NCBI RefSeq assembly: GCF_963675165.1
Contig: NC_087385.1
Coordinates: 1,028,001-1,092,000 of the forward strand
DNA from: Halichondria panicea
Lineage: Eukaryota > Porifera > Demospongiae > Suberitida > Halichondriidae
Length of the DNA: 64,000 nucleotides
Reading direction: 5' to 3'
Shown here: in pieces, positions 13,001-36,400 of the stretch
Layout of the letters: the number at the start of each line of letters is the position of its first letter
How positions within the stretch are numbered: position 1 is the stretch's first letter
Made by a program: the position numbers and the translations under genes
Notes under the pieces: generated by a model
Told to the model about the DNA's origin: nothing
Database searches by the model: none
Seen by the model: only the letters and a program-made list of their open reading frames with translations

Positions 13001-13659
13001 TAGCACACATACTGCCGTTCACTATCCTGATATTAACCGCACCTTTTCTGCAGCGATACACACACTATAAGTTATTACGATGGGTCAACAAGTTAAAGCC
13101 TCTACTGGATGCTTATCAAGGTCCTTACAGAGTCAAGTCTCGCTATTGGACTGGACTACTACTGCTAGCTAGGCTCGTTATACTAACAGCTGTGTCTTTA
13201 AACGTATCTGGAAAGCAATCCGCCAATTTGCTAGTGATAAGCATAGTACTGTCTATTTTATTAGTGACACTGGTTGTATTTGGCATAGCAAAGCTCTATA
13301 GAAGCAAACTATCAAACTTCCTGGAGCTATTCTTTCTGGCAAATCTTCTGCTACTAACTGTCACATCACTGTTTCTACAGTCAAACCAGACTGATAAAAT
13401 CAGCGGACAAAGTATAACAATCTGCTGTATGGTGGGTAGTGCATTCGCTATGTGTGGCCTCATCTTAGTCTATCACTGCTACGTTGTATGTCAGAGAATA
13501 GAAGCTATCAAGCGGCTAACATCGAGAGTTGTTTCATCTCTAAAAAGGCCTCGGAATCGAGCACAAACAAATGATGATATCATTAGTGGCCCCCCACATA
13601 GCACACCCCCCACAGTCACAGAGGTTGGTTTGAGAGAACTGTTACTAGAGGATAACTAA
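9997..13659 (+). CDS. secreted-start beta-helix/multi-transmembrane receptor-like protein
   Basis: A single uninterrupted frame of 1220 codons. I chose the ATG at 9997 because it begins a clear signal peptide (MFLFLLLSLALTSPANC) and follows the TATA-like box closely. Residues about 280-570 hold repeated short units with GG(A/G)I (NKAHSGGGI, NTAEAIGGGI, DGYGGGIAI), the pattern of right-handed beta-helix and chlamydial Pmp-type repeats. Residues about 640-810 are cysteine-rich (CPFDYC, LCGACRPGLSLALG, CKEC). From about 815 to 1165 there are roughly eight or nine hydrophobic segments, with conserved-looking WLNLDLGINTCF and WLQFIFPLYIW. The tail (about 55 residues) is basic, then proline/threonine-rich, ending LRELLLEDN. 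The likely topology is a large extracellular domain anchored by a multi-pass membrane part. Similar proteins are abundant in sponges, but I know of no assigned function. It has no introns, unlike every other gene here. Confidence 0.93.
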   Translation: MFLFLLLSLALTSPANCWTNGTTVEYWVRPDTMLECPHSIPQHQCVTITDLVTNSTDTSINGGMSINVFFIAGTHVPKTSGWIVVGNPYLDQNVSANFIAISDGQNQQNAIIDCESGHPISFVFLQLLSLTIKKNIELQNCGYKISFKKIFNGPLSLNKTTSSVVIMNVPELVITNINITSSRGAGMIIILTNCHNSNMVTLNDIVIHGSNQTGNTIIGGNLYLWMFSMSQENILRKPTTISITKSTFSNGIGRCLTGFTVFGCSSGGLTLSLPNKNIPDVRLSILINSCKFMDNKAHSGGGIRLFMEHSYFQPVSSTDNIHIHITKSILLRNTAEAIGGGIETDTEGIDLTISETVFRFNSAEVGGAAYSLSRDFSSVYFDRCTFIGNEARYGAAINTKQDRIKISNCTFIHNTCTATTDEERKETGTIHVINRITLCMEFVGITLFMEDVEITSNDCRGIYLYDMDLKLSGTNVINSNHARQSDGGAILFDCSTSSASFVVFDTQSTTLSIINNTADGYGGGIAIRHDCGHGLQRCFFKLPTQKISMKQNTATKGGDAIYGGELKHCDLWDILDTERNTSSAISSPPNEICICSDNFPQKHTCSHFMQLDTYPGQRFQVPLVCVGQYNYSSRCKVQAHLETSIADIADETILQNIAKECKHLYYSIETRQTNYTETLSLTIVKEQDSNYEWSDQIIPTVIEIRIKACPPGFTTKTNARKCICTDYLVSKGITCNIEDERLYKTSSMWVGNYSGDVVVHQVCPFDYCKSNFTKVDPFNQQEQCDFNRSDVLCGACRPGLSLALGTSQCKECSNINLLLLIPFALAGVVLVVLLLKCNLIVSTGTINGLIFYANIVRATQTAFFPISTDNKFVSILSVFVAWLNLDLGINTCFVNGLNTYYRTWLQFIFPLYIWTIVGLLILISRYSINVSKWTGSNTVSVLATLFLLSYAKLLRTTFDTFSSTILTDVNSTPTILWLLDGRYTFLKWPHSLLFAAGLFILLAHILPFTILILTAPFLQRYTHYKLLRWVNKLKPLLDAYQGPYRVKSRYWTGLLLLARLVILTAVSLNVSGKQSANLLVISIVLSILLVTLVVFGIAKLYRSKLSNFLELFFLANLLLLTVTSLFLQSNQTDKISGQSITICCMVGSAFAMCGLILVYHCYVVCQRIEAIKRLTSRVVSSLKRPRNRAQTNDDIISGPPHSTPPTVTEVGLRELLLEDN

Positions 13660-14465
13660 TCATTGGACTCAATCATAATGCATGGAACATACGTACTATA
13701 CATGTTAGAAGTCGTAAACTAGAACACACATATACCGGTATATAGATCTAGCGTTTATAAACACACACGTACTACATGTAAAAGTTTATTTGTATGACAC
13801 CAACTTAGAGACAAACTTGCACAAAAATGCTACCATTCAAGAAAGTCAAATAAACTTTGGGAACGATTAATTTACAATTCTATGCAATTCTGATTCACTA
13901 TCGGTATGAAGGTATGTACATAGAACACAATAATCATATCATATATAAAGTGCTAAACATTTATGCCTAACAGTATAACTAACGACATTTATGCGAGCGG
14001 CTACCATGACGTATACATTTGTATTGCACAATCATTGGTTTTTATTCGAGGCTTGTATAATCAATCCTTATTGAAAACACAGCGTGAAATAAATTAATCG
14101 CATAAATAATAGAGAGCATTCACCCCGTGCGTGACATAACGGACACGTGATAAACTTTTTATCGTAATGACCTTAACATTATAGGGAATGATCGTGAATC
14201 AGGGAATATAAAGCAACGATTAAATCGATTAGAAAACAATGTTTTTGTCGCCTTCGATGATCACATAAGTTTCAACTATTGTTTCAATAGCAGTTAAAGC
14301 AGTCCATGAAAGTGTCTAGTTCACTCAAAAAAGCTCATTTTTTGTCCACACACACCAATCACTCTCACCTATAATAATCGCATAACGTTTTCGTAGGCTT
14401 AAAATTGGCATATTATTTCTAGCTCTCAACGGTAGCTAAATAAGCTAACAAAGGTTAGATTTAAG
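13660..14465. other. 3' flank of the intact receptor gene
   Basis: No gene. It is related to 5675-6180 downstream of copy A, so it belongs to the repeated unit. Nothing else recognisable. Confidence 0.6.
13849..13854 (+). promoter_or_regulatory. candidate polyadenylation signal
   Basis: A canonical AATAAA stands about 190 bases after the receptor stop codon. It is the first one downstream. The corresponding place in copy A has a changed version. Confidence 0.5.
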
Positions 14466-15194
14466 TTGTTTTGTCTCTAAAAGGGCCTCGGAATCGAGCA
14501 CTAACTAACAGTGACATGATCAGTGGCCCCCCACATTTTATTAGCACACATACTGCCATTCACTATCTTGTTATTAACAGCACCTGTTCTGCAGCGATAC
14601 ACACACTACAAGTTACTACGATGGGTCAACAAGTTAAAGCCTCTACTAGATGCTTATTACAGAGTCAAGTCTCGCTATTGGACTGGACTACACTGATAGC
14701 TAGGCTCGTTATACTAACAGCTGTGTCTTCAAACGTATCTGGAAAGCAAGCAGCCAACTTGCTAATGATAAACGTAGTACTGTCTATTTTAATGGTAATA
14801 CTGATTGTATTTAATAAAGGAACAAAGCTCTATAGCTATCAAACTATCAAACTTCCTGGAGCTATTCTTTCTGGCAAATCTTTTGCTACTAACTGCCACA
14901 TCACTGTTTCTACAGTCAAACCAGACTGATAAAATCAGCGGACAAAGTATAACAATCTGCTGTATGGTGGGTAGTGCATTCGCTATGTGTGGCCTCATCT
15001 TAGCCTATCACTGCTACGTTGTATGTCAGAAAATAGAATTTATCAAGCGGTTAACATCGAGAGTTGTTTCATTTCTAAAAAGGCCTCGGAATCGAGTACT
15101 AACTAATGGCGACATTATCAGCGGCCCCCCACATAGCATACCCCCCACAGTCACAGAGGTTGATTTGAGGGAACTGTTACTAGAGGATAACTAA
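14466..15194 (+). pseudogene. receptor 3' fragment, copy E
   Basis: It starts inside the cytoplasmic tail (TCTCTAAAAGGGCCTCGG), then jumps back to the membrane region (equivalent to about 13,000), runs with small deletions through the last membrane segments and ends with a complete tail (LRELLLEDN) at a TAA. The order tail-membrane-tail shows that two receptor copies were joined by recombination. The last 390 bases are open but have no leader or extracellular part. Confidence 0.88.
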
Positions 15195-15888
15195 TCATTA
15201 ACTCACAAACATTGCATGCACACTGTAATCATGTAAACATTGTACACAAAACTAGAGGACACACGTCACCATGCATGCACATCTTTTTTTTACATCCTCC
15301 TTTTGTGTTATAGTATAAACGGTATTTTATAATTATAACGTGAGATACATGAAACCATTCTATATAGCACTTAGGCTATTATGTGCTATTGAAGCTTTGC
15401 TATCAATATTACAGCCATGTGAGATTTGAAGTAAAAACCTCTATGAATCCCATATTTGAAATCTTGGGACTTAAGAGTGAAAGTATAGATGTGAATCAAA
15501 CCCTTATTATACAAGACCGCAAGGGCAACTGAAATTATGAGCACAACGGAGTACTCAAGGACTACCTTTAATCCATGTACTCCAATTTAACCGATATATT
15601 TTTGATTTTGGCTATTTCTGCAAACGAGAATAAAATCGCAAAAATTTATACTCGCAGATAAATCAACAAATCAAACAAATTAACAATCAACTTGTGAAAA
15701 TATGTCACCTTAAGATATTTAGGTATATGCATTATACAATTTCACTAGACCATTGTAGATATAGCTTACCATGTCTTCCAAAAGTTGACGTTGTAGTTGG
15801 GCAGAGTATAGGTACTGTGTGGTAATAGCATCACAAGACTGGTACATGATGGGGAGTAGATTAGGAACGATCAACCTTGTATGCATCA
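15195..15888. other. no gene seen
   Basis: AT-rich DNA between the receptor array and the partial CPSF1 copy. I see no gene, clear repeat or element here. Confidence 0.5.
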
Positions 15889-16930
15889 ATTCAGGTATTA
15901 CTACCTTGCATCATATAATTATATAGCCAATACCAATTTTTGCAGTAAAAAGAGCCCATCTAGGTAATAATCACACAAAAGTGTACACCTTGAATGCTGC
16001 TACATGTTATGGCAATAAGTACATGTAATAGAACATGCATGTATATATACGAACTTGTACATGATAAAACTCAACAAATAAGAGGGACTTCCTCAAAGAG
16101 CTAAAACCACTTGCTAAGGTTTTGTAAATAATTTTTGTTGCTCTAAAAATAGAGTTCTGATGTCAAATTTTAACGATTTAGCTCTTTTGAGATGATGTAC
16201 AAATTTGAAATAGTCTCATTTTCGCACAGGGCAAAAATTGACCTTTTATTAAGATACAGTCTTAAATAAAGTATCAACCTGCATTCATTACCCCGGAGTG
16301 AGTGGTGTGACTGGAGTGGGGTTGTAGAGGATGGGGGTGTGCTTGAAGGGGATGACAGCCAGGTGGCTTCCATACATCAACATGGCCGCACACCGCCCCT
16401 CGGGGTCAAAGCGCACACAAGACCGATGAGACACACCTCCCTGGAATGACAGTAAATGATTTTGAAATCTGAAGGCCCGTAAATTAGTTGAGGGTCTCAG
16501 AGGTAAACTGGTTTTTTGGCTCACCTTGATGTCGTCCTCGAACTGATGTAGAGAAACCACTTTAAGATCGTTTTTACACGGGTCATACTCCACCAGGGCT
16601 AGGGACAGCTGCAGGGGAGGGACCCAATTATGGGGGGTGGGGCTGCAATGATTGTGTCAGTCTGTATGCATATCATCAGGAGTACTGCACTCCTGATATC
16701 ATGTCATGTACTAGCAAAAATGTATGGCAACAAATATAATCACATCTATAGTTTGGTATTGTACGACACCTTTGCATCTCTGAAGGGAGTCTCACTCTCT
16801 CCATACACTGCACATTGCAATGGAGATGGTATACTCACCAAATTGAACCAGTCGACATCCTGCAAGTTGGGCCTGGGCTGCAACACAACATGTTGCTGAT
16901 TATAGGATCTAGGAAGCACAGAAACCATTG
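15889..16930 (-). pseudogene. partial, decayed CPSF1 copy (exons 3-5 plus intron 15 piece)
   Basis: 16,288-16,930 matches exons 3, 4 and 5 of the CPSF1 gene with their introns (28,320-29,020). The exon 5 copy has lost an internal stretch (VSHRSCVRF against the parental VSHNINRPCVRS); exon 4 carries an added codon; exon 3 lost about 30 bases in the middle and its frame. At 15,889-16,060 a piece of intron 15 (compare 23,108-23,250) is attached. It lies just downstream of the real gene in the same orientation. It is not part of the gene model, because the real last exon ends at 17,290 with a full C-terminus. Confidence 0.88.
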
Positions 16931-17289
16931 TATGTGAACTCTGACCTTTTTTGCAGATCCACCCATTATTCAGTCATGCATGCAAAATACTAGACATGTC
17001 TCTATCATCAAGTCATCATAATTATCTAGACTTCTGTTTCCATTAAACTCCTCTTTCATAACCAAAATAAAACATGCCTCGAGGCATTAAGCCGCTTTGA
17101 CACCTCCACGAGGCATCAGCACCAGTATCCACAACCACGGTGCTTTCATTATTATTTTACAATATATAATTATTATCTTCATCCGCTATCAAAAGTGAAT
17201 GGAAATTTCCACAAAAATGTAATATGTAATAATTATTATGCATGTGGTCAAATGTACAGGGAAGACGACTTGAAGTACGTGTACAATAG
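16931..17289. other. CPSF1 3' flank
   Basis: No gene. This is the likely 3' UTR and downstream region of CPSF1 on the minus strand. I see no canonical AATAAA on that strand near the stop; an AT-rich run at about 17,140-17,170 is the best candidate. Confidence 0.4.
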
Positions 17290-29437
<12,148 letters not shown>

Positions 29438-29681
29438 AGCTTTAATACAATCACTAGAAAAAAGGAAGCCACGTGGGTGAGGATGTGCTTCATTAAAAAT
29501 AAGGTCAACAAAGGTCGACTGCGTTGTGGTGACCTTGGGTGTCCCACAGCCACGCCCATCTCCTGCTCCAAGCATGCAAGTCAGTGCAGTATAGCAGTGC
29601 AGTGTCACTGTTGTTTTCCTGCTCTACGGTGTGGATATAAGAGTTCTACTCAGCTAGTTATACCAAATCTGTCTGTGAGTC
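29438..29681. promoter_or_regulatory. bidirectional promoter, CPSF1/phosphatase
   Basis: Only 244 bases separate the CPSF1 start codon (minus) from the phosphatase start codon (plus), so both promoters and 5' UTRs must lie here. It contains a CCACGTGG E-box near 29,470, a repeated GTGCAGT block near 29,583-29,606 and GATATAAG near 29,634 facing the phosphatase. Factor binding is inference. Confidence 0.65.
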
Positions 29682-32600
29682 ATGGGGAACAGCGTGGACA
29701 AAGTGATAGACGGTCTCTATGTAGGAGGAATGCTAGGTGAGAGGAGTGTAGTAGCCATGTGTCATGTGTTCTGTGTTCTTACATAGTGTACAGTGTTTCA
29801 TGGTTGTACTGTATGTAGGAGGGAATACAAAAGAGAAGCTTAAGGAGCACAATATGACACACGTCCTGGCCATCCATGACACAGCTGAACCACTTCATCC
29901 AGATGTACATGAGCGTGCATAAATACATGTAGTGTCGACTAAGAACACAATAATGATGACAAAGCTGTATCGCTATTAAACACTCAGTTTCGTCACTCCA
30001 CACGTGTATAGCCCTATTATTGTCAGTACACAAAGTTTGTTTGCATTCTCTTGTTTCCTTCTCTCACAGGAATTCACTTACAAATGTATCAAGATATCGG
30101 ACACTTCCTCATCTGTCCTGTAAGCCCCTACACAGCTAGTATCAATACTCCCCCCCCTTCCACAGCTGTGCATGTTCTGACTACCCCCCCCCCCCTCCCA
30201 CAGCTGTGCATGTTCTGACTACCCCCCTCCCCTCCCACAGCTGTGCATGTTCTGACTACCCCCCTCCCCCCCCACAGCTGTGCATGTTCTGACTACCCCC
30301 CCCCCCCCCTCCCACAGCTGTGCATGTTCTGACTACCCCCCTCCCCCCCCACAGCTGTGCATGTTCTGACTACCCCCCCCTCCCACAGCTGTGCATGTTC
30401 TGACTACCCCCCTCCCCCCCCACAGCTGTGCATGTTCTGACTACCCCCCTCCCCCCCCACAGCTGTGCATGTTCTGACTACCCCCCTCCCCCCCCACAGC
30501 TGTGCATGTTCTGACTACCCCCCTCCCCCCCCACAGCTGTGCATGTTCTGACTACCCCCCCCCTCCCACAGCTGTGCATGTTCTGACTACCCCCCCCCCC
30601 CTCCCACAGCTTATATACTGCTAGACATGTATTCTATGCATGTACACTGCTAGGTACTGACTACCCCCTCCCCCCCCCCCCACACACACACACAGCACCC
30701 CCTACTTCTCAGAATGTGTAAACTTCATCCACGAGGCCAGACTCAAAGGAGGGAGTGTCTATGTGCATTGGTGAGTGGAGGTACCTTAATCTCTGGTGCT
30801 AACTATATACAAACACTATAATTATAATTCTAAGTATTATTCCCTCTAGGTGTGTATTATTAGGTACCCACCCCATGCATAGTGATAGCGCTCCATGCAT
30901 AGTGATAGCGCTCTGTATCAATGTGTACTTTTATGTGTAGATATGATTTTTAGACTTGAAAAATGATACTCTGATTGATGTAAACTGTTGTGCAATTGGT
31001 GTCAGGTGTATTTCAACATCATCATTTAGTGTCTGTTGTCGCTTTAAGGGCCCGTGTTATTGTAGGATTTGCAACTAACCCAATACTTATACAACAGTTA
31101 TAGTCAATATTTATGGAGTTGTTGTCGTGAGGCCAGACCAAGGGCTGTATTGTAATAGAGGGTGGCCTTACTTACACATGCTATTAGAAGGCCCATATAT
31201 GGCTGTATTATAGAGGGTGACTTGTTTATAGAGTGCTTAAAATAGACAGGTTTCACTCTATTGGTGGTCCGGTTGCAGTTTTAATTACTACCAGCTGTAC
31301 TATAACCGCATGTGTTACACAGTGCTGCAGGAATCTCTCGATCAGTGACCATGACAGTGATGTATTTGATGACGGTCTCATCACTGGGCTTTCAAGACGC
31401 TCTGATGGTGGTCAAGCACTGCAGAGAGATTGCCAACCCTAACTTCGGCTTCAGGCTCCAACTGAAGCAGTACGAAGAAGAACAGCTGTCATCAGTGAGT
31501 TAATACACTGAGGGTGTGCTGTGTATGCATGCAACACCCTGGAACAGTATAATTATGAGCTTGTAAGGTCATTGGTTCAATTCCAAATTTTTCCCCCTCA
31601 CCTAATCTTTATGGTCGAAGCTAATTAAGCACACTACCTCCCCCTCCCTGTGTAATCATAGTCCAAACACAGCCAGCCTTATACTTAGTTGACTACTACT
31701 ACTAGCTGAACACATAGAGTTGTATAGAGATGTATATTACCCCTGTTCCACACACACACATGCACTAGTATACCCACCTCCATCCACACACACACACACA
31801 CATGCACTAGTATACCCACCTCCATTCACACACACACACACACATGCACTAGTATACCCACCTCCATCCACACACACACACACACATGCACTAGTATACC
31901 CACCTCCATTCACACACACACACACATGCACTAGTATACCCACCTCCATTCACACACACACACACATGCACTAGTATACCCACCTCCATTCACACACACA
32001 CACACATGCACTAGTATACCCACCTCCATTCACACACACACACATGCACTAGTATACCCACCTCCATCCACACACACACACACACATGCACTAGTATACC
32101 CACCTCCATTCACACACACACACACATGCACTAGTATACCCACCTCCATTCACACACACACACACATGCACTAGTATACCCACCTCCATTCACACACACA
32201 CACACATGCACTAGTATACCCACCTCCATTCACACACACATGCACTAGTATACCCACCTCCATTCACACACACACACACATGCACTAGTATACCCACCTC
32301 CATTCACACACACACACATGCACTAGTATACCCACCTCCATTCACACACACACACATGCACTAGTATACCCACCTCCATTCACACACACACACACATGCA
32401 CTAGTATACCCACCTCCATTCACACACACATGCACTAGTATACCCACCTCCATTCACACACACACACACATGCACTAGTATACCCACCTCCATTCACACA
32501 CACATGCACTAGTATACCCACCTCCATTCACACACACACACACATGCACTAGTATACCCACCTCCATTCACACACACATGCACTAGTATACCCACCTCCA

Positions 32601-33230
32601 TTCACACACACACACACATGCACTAGTATACCCACCTCCATTCACACACACACACATGCACTAGTATACCCACCTCCATTCACACACACACACATGCACT
32701 AGTATACCCACCTCCATTCACACACACACACACATGCACTAGTATACCCACCTCCATTCACACACACACACACATGCACTAGTATACCCACCTCCATTCA
32801 CACACACACACATGCACTAGTATACCCACCTCCATTCACACACACACACATGCACTAGTATACCCACCTCCATCCACACACACACACACACACATGCACT
32901 AGTATACCCACCTCCATTCACACACACACACATGCACTAGTATACCCACCTCCATCCACACACACACACACACACACTAGTATACCCACCTCCATTCACA
33001 CACACACACACACACTAGTATACTCACCTCCATCCACACACACACACACACACACTAATTATGCTACTGTTTCCTCTTTGGCCCATGCACAGGAGAGGAA
33101 GAGAGTTCAGGCGCAGTACCCGGACACCAAGAAGCTCAATGACGACGAAAAACTTAAAGAACTGTTGACTGAGGCTCGCAAAAAGCCACAACAGGACAGT
33201 GACTATTGGAAGGCGTACTCCGCTAACTAA
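29682..33230 (+). CDS. DUSP22/DUSP15-like dual-specificity phosphatase
   Basis: A small atypical dual-specificity phosphatase that removes phosphate from Tyr and Ser/Thr; its human relatives DUSP22 and DUSP15 act in MAP-kinase and related signalling. Six exons: 29,682-29,736, 29,819-29,904, 30,070-30,119, 30,696-30,770, 31,323-31,494 and 33,093-33,230, all GT-AG and in frame, giving 191 aa (human DUSP22 is 184). It begins MGNSVDKVIDGLYVGG; Gly2 is a likely N-myristoylation site as in human MGNGMNK. The general acid region reads AIHDTAEP, and the catalytic loop is HCAAGISRS with the nucleophile Cys89 and the Arg six residues on. The Cys89 codon is split by intron 4. The orthology could be DUSP22 or DUSP15; the two cannot be told apart here. 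Introns 3 and 5 are filled by tandem repeats. Confidence 0.94.
30160..30607 (+). repeat. C-rich minisatellite in phosphatase intron 3
   Basis: About 12 copies of a unit of about 37 bp, each containing CCCACAGCTGTGCATGTTCT followed by GACTAC and a C-run of variable length. Each unit therefore holds a C-rich tract ending in CACAG, the form of a 3' splice site. The real acceptor of exon 4 lies about 90 bases past the array. Confidence 0.95.
31748..33055. repeat. 1.3-kb CA-bearing minisatellite in phosphatase intron 5
   Basis: About 35 copies of a unit of about 37 bp made of a CA run and TGCACTAGTATACCCACCTC. The CA part varies in length between units; the other part is almost invariant. The array ends about 40 bases before the last exon. 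Open frames through it encode only low-complexity peptides. Confidence 0.96.
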
Positions 33231-33444
33231 TATTATAATCATTAATAGTTAAATTTTGTACACTTTGTCACTTTTGTTTGCATCCATGCAATGTCAATAA
33301 CTTTGTTGAAGCGTAATTATACACTATTAATGAATACAATAATTAGTTGAAATATAAAATATATAAGACATTGTCAAGAAAATTAATTACATAAATTAAG
33401 TAATGTAAAATTTCGCTACCTCACAATAATTACAGGATAGTTCA

Positions 33445-36400
33445 CTAGTCTGAATCGCTCTCACTGCTTGAACTATCACTGAAGTTTCTCCCACCTTCGT
33501 CCACGCCCAAATACTTGTCTGTCACAAAGTCACATGACTCGAGGTTACGCAATGCTTGGTGCACATGACGAGGAGTGATCACCCTCTCTTGACACAGCTC
33601 CCCCTCCACGAGATTCCCCGCCTCCTGGGTCGCTTGTACGAGGATGGAACGTAGAAATCGGGCACAGGACATATAGATCATGTGCTCCACCACATGTGCG
33701 TACATACGATCTATAACAGCAGGGTAAACCCTGATTCCAATATTCGCCGAAGTTTGTTGAATCCATTTCAGTTCTGGGGTTTGTGGGATTCTGAATCGAG
33801 GTACAGAAGTGTCTTCGCTACTTGTCGAGGGTTTACTTGGGACAGTGGGAACTGTTTCAATATCCAGTTCTTGATTTAGCTCCTGCAAATGTTCTTGTCT
33901 AGTTAGCTCATCTTGTAGGGTGAGGACCTCGGAGAAAGTGGAAGTAGAAGTGGAGAGAGTAGAATGTTCTAATTGTTTCAAACGTTTCGAACAGTTCTTG
34001 TGAATATTAGATACGACCGAGTAGCTGTCTTCACCGGGAACTTCCTGGGGTGGGCGGAGCTGACACCCACAGTATTTGCAGAACCCAGAGTCGAGGGTGT
34101 TGGTAATGGCATCCAGTGGAGTGTAGCCATTCCTCCGACACCACTGAACCACCTGGAGACCGGGGGAGGAGTAACAATACACGAGCGTAAACATAATTAT
34201 GGACATAACTCTATTCTAATTTCAAACAGATTACTGTAACAATACATGTCATGTACATAACTTGTAGAGCAGAGGCTTGTTTAAACAATTCGGTTGTTTT
34301 ACCATGTACAGTTGGCTCTGTAACCAGAGTTCTGATCCAAATTTCTGATGCTTAGAAGGAGCTCTTTCAGGTGGTACATGTTGTATGGTCAAATCCTAAC
34401 TTTGGAACGAGCCATAATTTCCTATTTTCACATGGTATTTTGTCAAAAACAGGCTCAAAAGACTTTAGACTTTAACACATCATCTGAAAGCCTCTCTCTA
34501 AGATTTCAGATTAACGTTATTGGACCAATGGAACTAAAGTTATGGCTGTTCAAAAATGAAACCAGCCTACCGTATAAATTGTGGTCATTCTAATAAGCAG
34601 ATCACCCTCTATGGTTAAAAAAGCCCCCATAGCATGTGTTTGAACATACCATCTCTATAATTAAAGCCACTGTTGGTCTGTCCCAAAGGTGACCGTTATT
34701 CACTGTATGGACATGCATGCACACTCACCTGTTTAGTTGTAAGCACAGCTGGGATCCTCAGCTGTCTCTCCACTTGATGCTTCACGGCCACGGCTCTCAT
34801 CCACTCTGAGGCACGTCTCCGTCCCACCGCCCACGCCTGGAACTGTGCAAGTGAGGAGGCCGACAGCAGGAACCCATCGTTAGGACTTTGACGCCCATAT
34901 AAGGGAATACTACGCACTGCAACGTGGAGACATTTGTCCAGGTTGGTGGTGAGGACTTGGGCCGAGGAGGTTTCCGATTTTACTCGTGACACATCAGAGT
35001 TTGGAACAGAGCTTTCTCGTGAGAGGCTGGGTGTGGGCGTGGGCGAGGGCTGTGACGTGTGAATGGTGACGACGGTGGTACAGTAGTCGTGGTCGAGGAT
35101 GATGGAATCGTTGGAACCTCTCTCGATAGGTAGCGAGATGTGTTGGATAACCACTGGGGAGTCAGACTTGCGGGAGGACTTGGGTACGTACTCGCAACAC
35201 CTGGCAGCCAGTAGCTCCGGTTCTTTCTCCTCCTCCACTTCCATAGCGTCGTCTTGATTCAGTTTTATGTCATTTTCGTCAGAGAACACCGGAATCGCAT
35301 CTCCGTTTGGATCAGTGGTGGATATCTCTCTGACCTCGCTCACGTCCAGGTTACTGTCAAGTCCGTTGACGAGTGGGTTGATCCCATTCTGAGCACGCTC
35401 CTTGAGTTGCTTCACAGCCAGAGCAGGACCTGAAGCAGAACAAGCAATGTGAGGGTAATGAGGGGGTACAGTACATGTACATAAAAATTACACAAGGGGA
35501 AATCCCCAAGATCAGCACTGGAACAAGGGAAACATTGATCCCTACAATTGTAAATTACATATACATGTACATGTACATAAGAGGACACGCAAGCATTAAC
35601 ATTATATAATAGCCATCGAGTACAATTTACATTGGGGTACTGACCTATATCTGTGACCACTGAGAGGTCAAGGTCCACCACAGTCTCCGCCCCCAGTGTC
35701 TGATGTCCAGTATGCGTTCGGTCGAGCATGAGGTTGTGAATAATGTCCGCAGGTTTATTGTAATTGTCCGCAAACTCCAGCTGCACTCGAATGGGGAATT
35801 CCCCCCAACCCAGCTTGGTCAGGTGGAAGGGAGGCTTGCTGATGACGATGATGTCATGAGGATGGTAGCTTGGATGAAGGAAAAACCTACAGTGTGTGTG
35901 CGTGTGTGTGTAGGGGGGGGGGGGGGGGGGGTGTTTTAGTGTGAGTAGCAACATTACTAAAAGTCTCACACTATAAGATTAACGACCGTGTATTGTTTAC
36001 GAGTACTATACAAAATAGGCATAAATTATATAAAGACACTATAATAATTATGTATACAATAGACGATTAATTTACCTTTCAGGTAACAATACGATAACCT
36101 CCATAGCACTGTAACAGTCGTACGTACTCTATCCTAGCTAGCTTATTTCATGAACATGACACTTCTACTGTAACCATAAGAGGAGCATTCCTCTCTAATG
36201 AACACACACCTCACTGCCTTCACGAAATGACTAATGTCTGGTTCACTCTGAGAGCCACGCACATAGGCCATCCACTTGTGAGTGGAGCCTCCACACTGAG
36301 AGGAGGGGTCCAGGAACTGAGACGTGTTCCCTACTATAATCCGCTTCTTCCGATAAAACCTCGACTCGAGATCAGAAGACAATTCCTCCTTGTCATGTGA

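Noticed and set aside
16288..16593. extra exons at the 3' end of CPSF1
   Set aside because: They copy exons 4-5 of the same gene and lie after a complete C-terminus; a partial duplicate explains them.
31550..31600. possible tRNA (GGTTCAATTCC resembling a B box)
   Set aside because: There is no matching A box, anticodon arm or acceptor stem around it.
31720..31974. His/Thr/Pro-rich open frame and its mirror
   Set aside because: Translation of the CA-bearing minisatellite inside a phosphatase intron.
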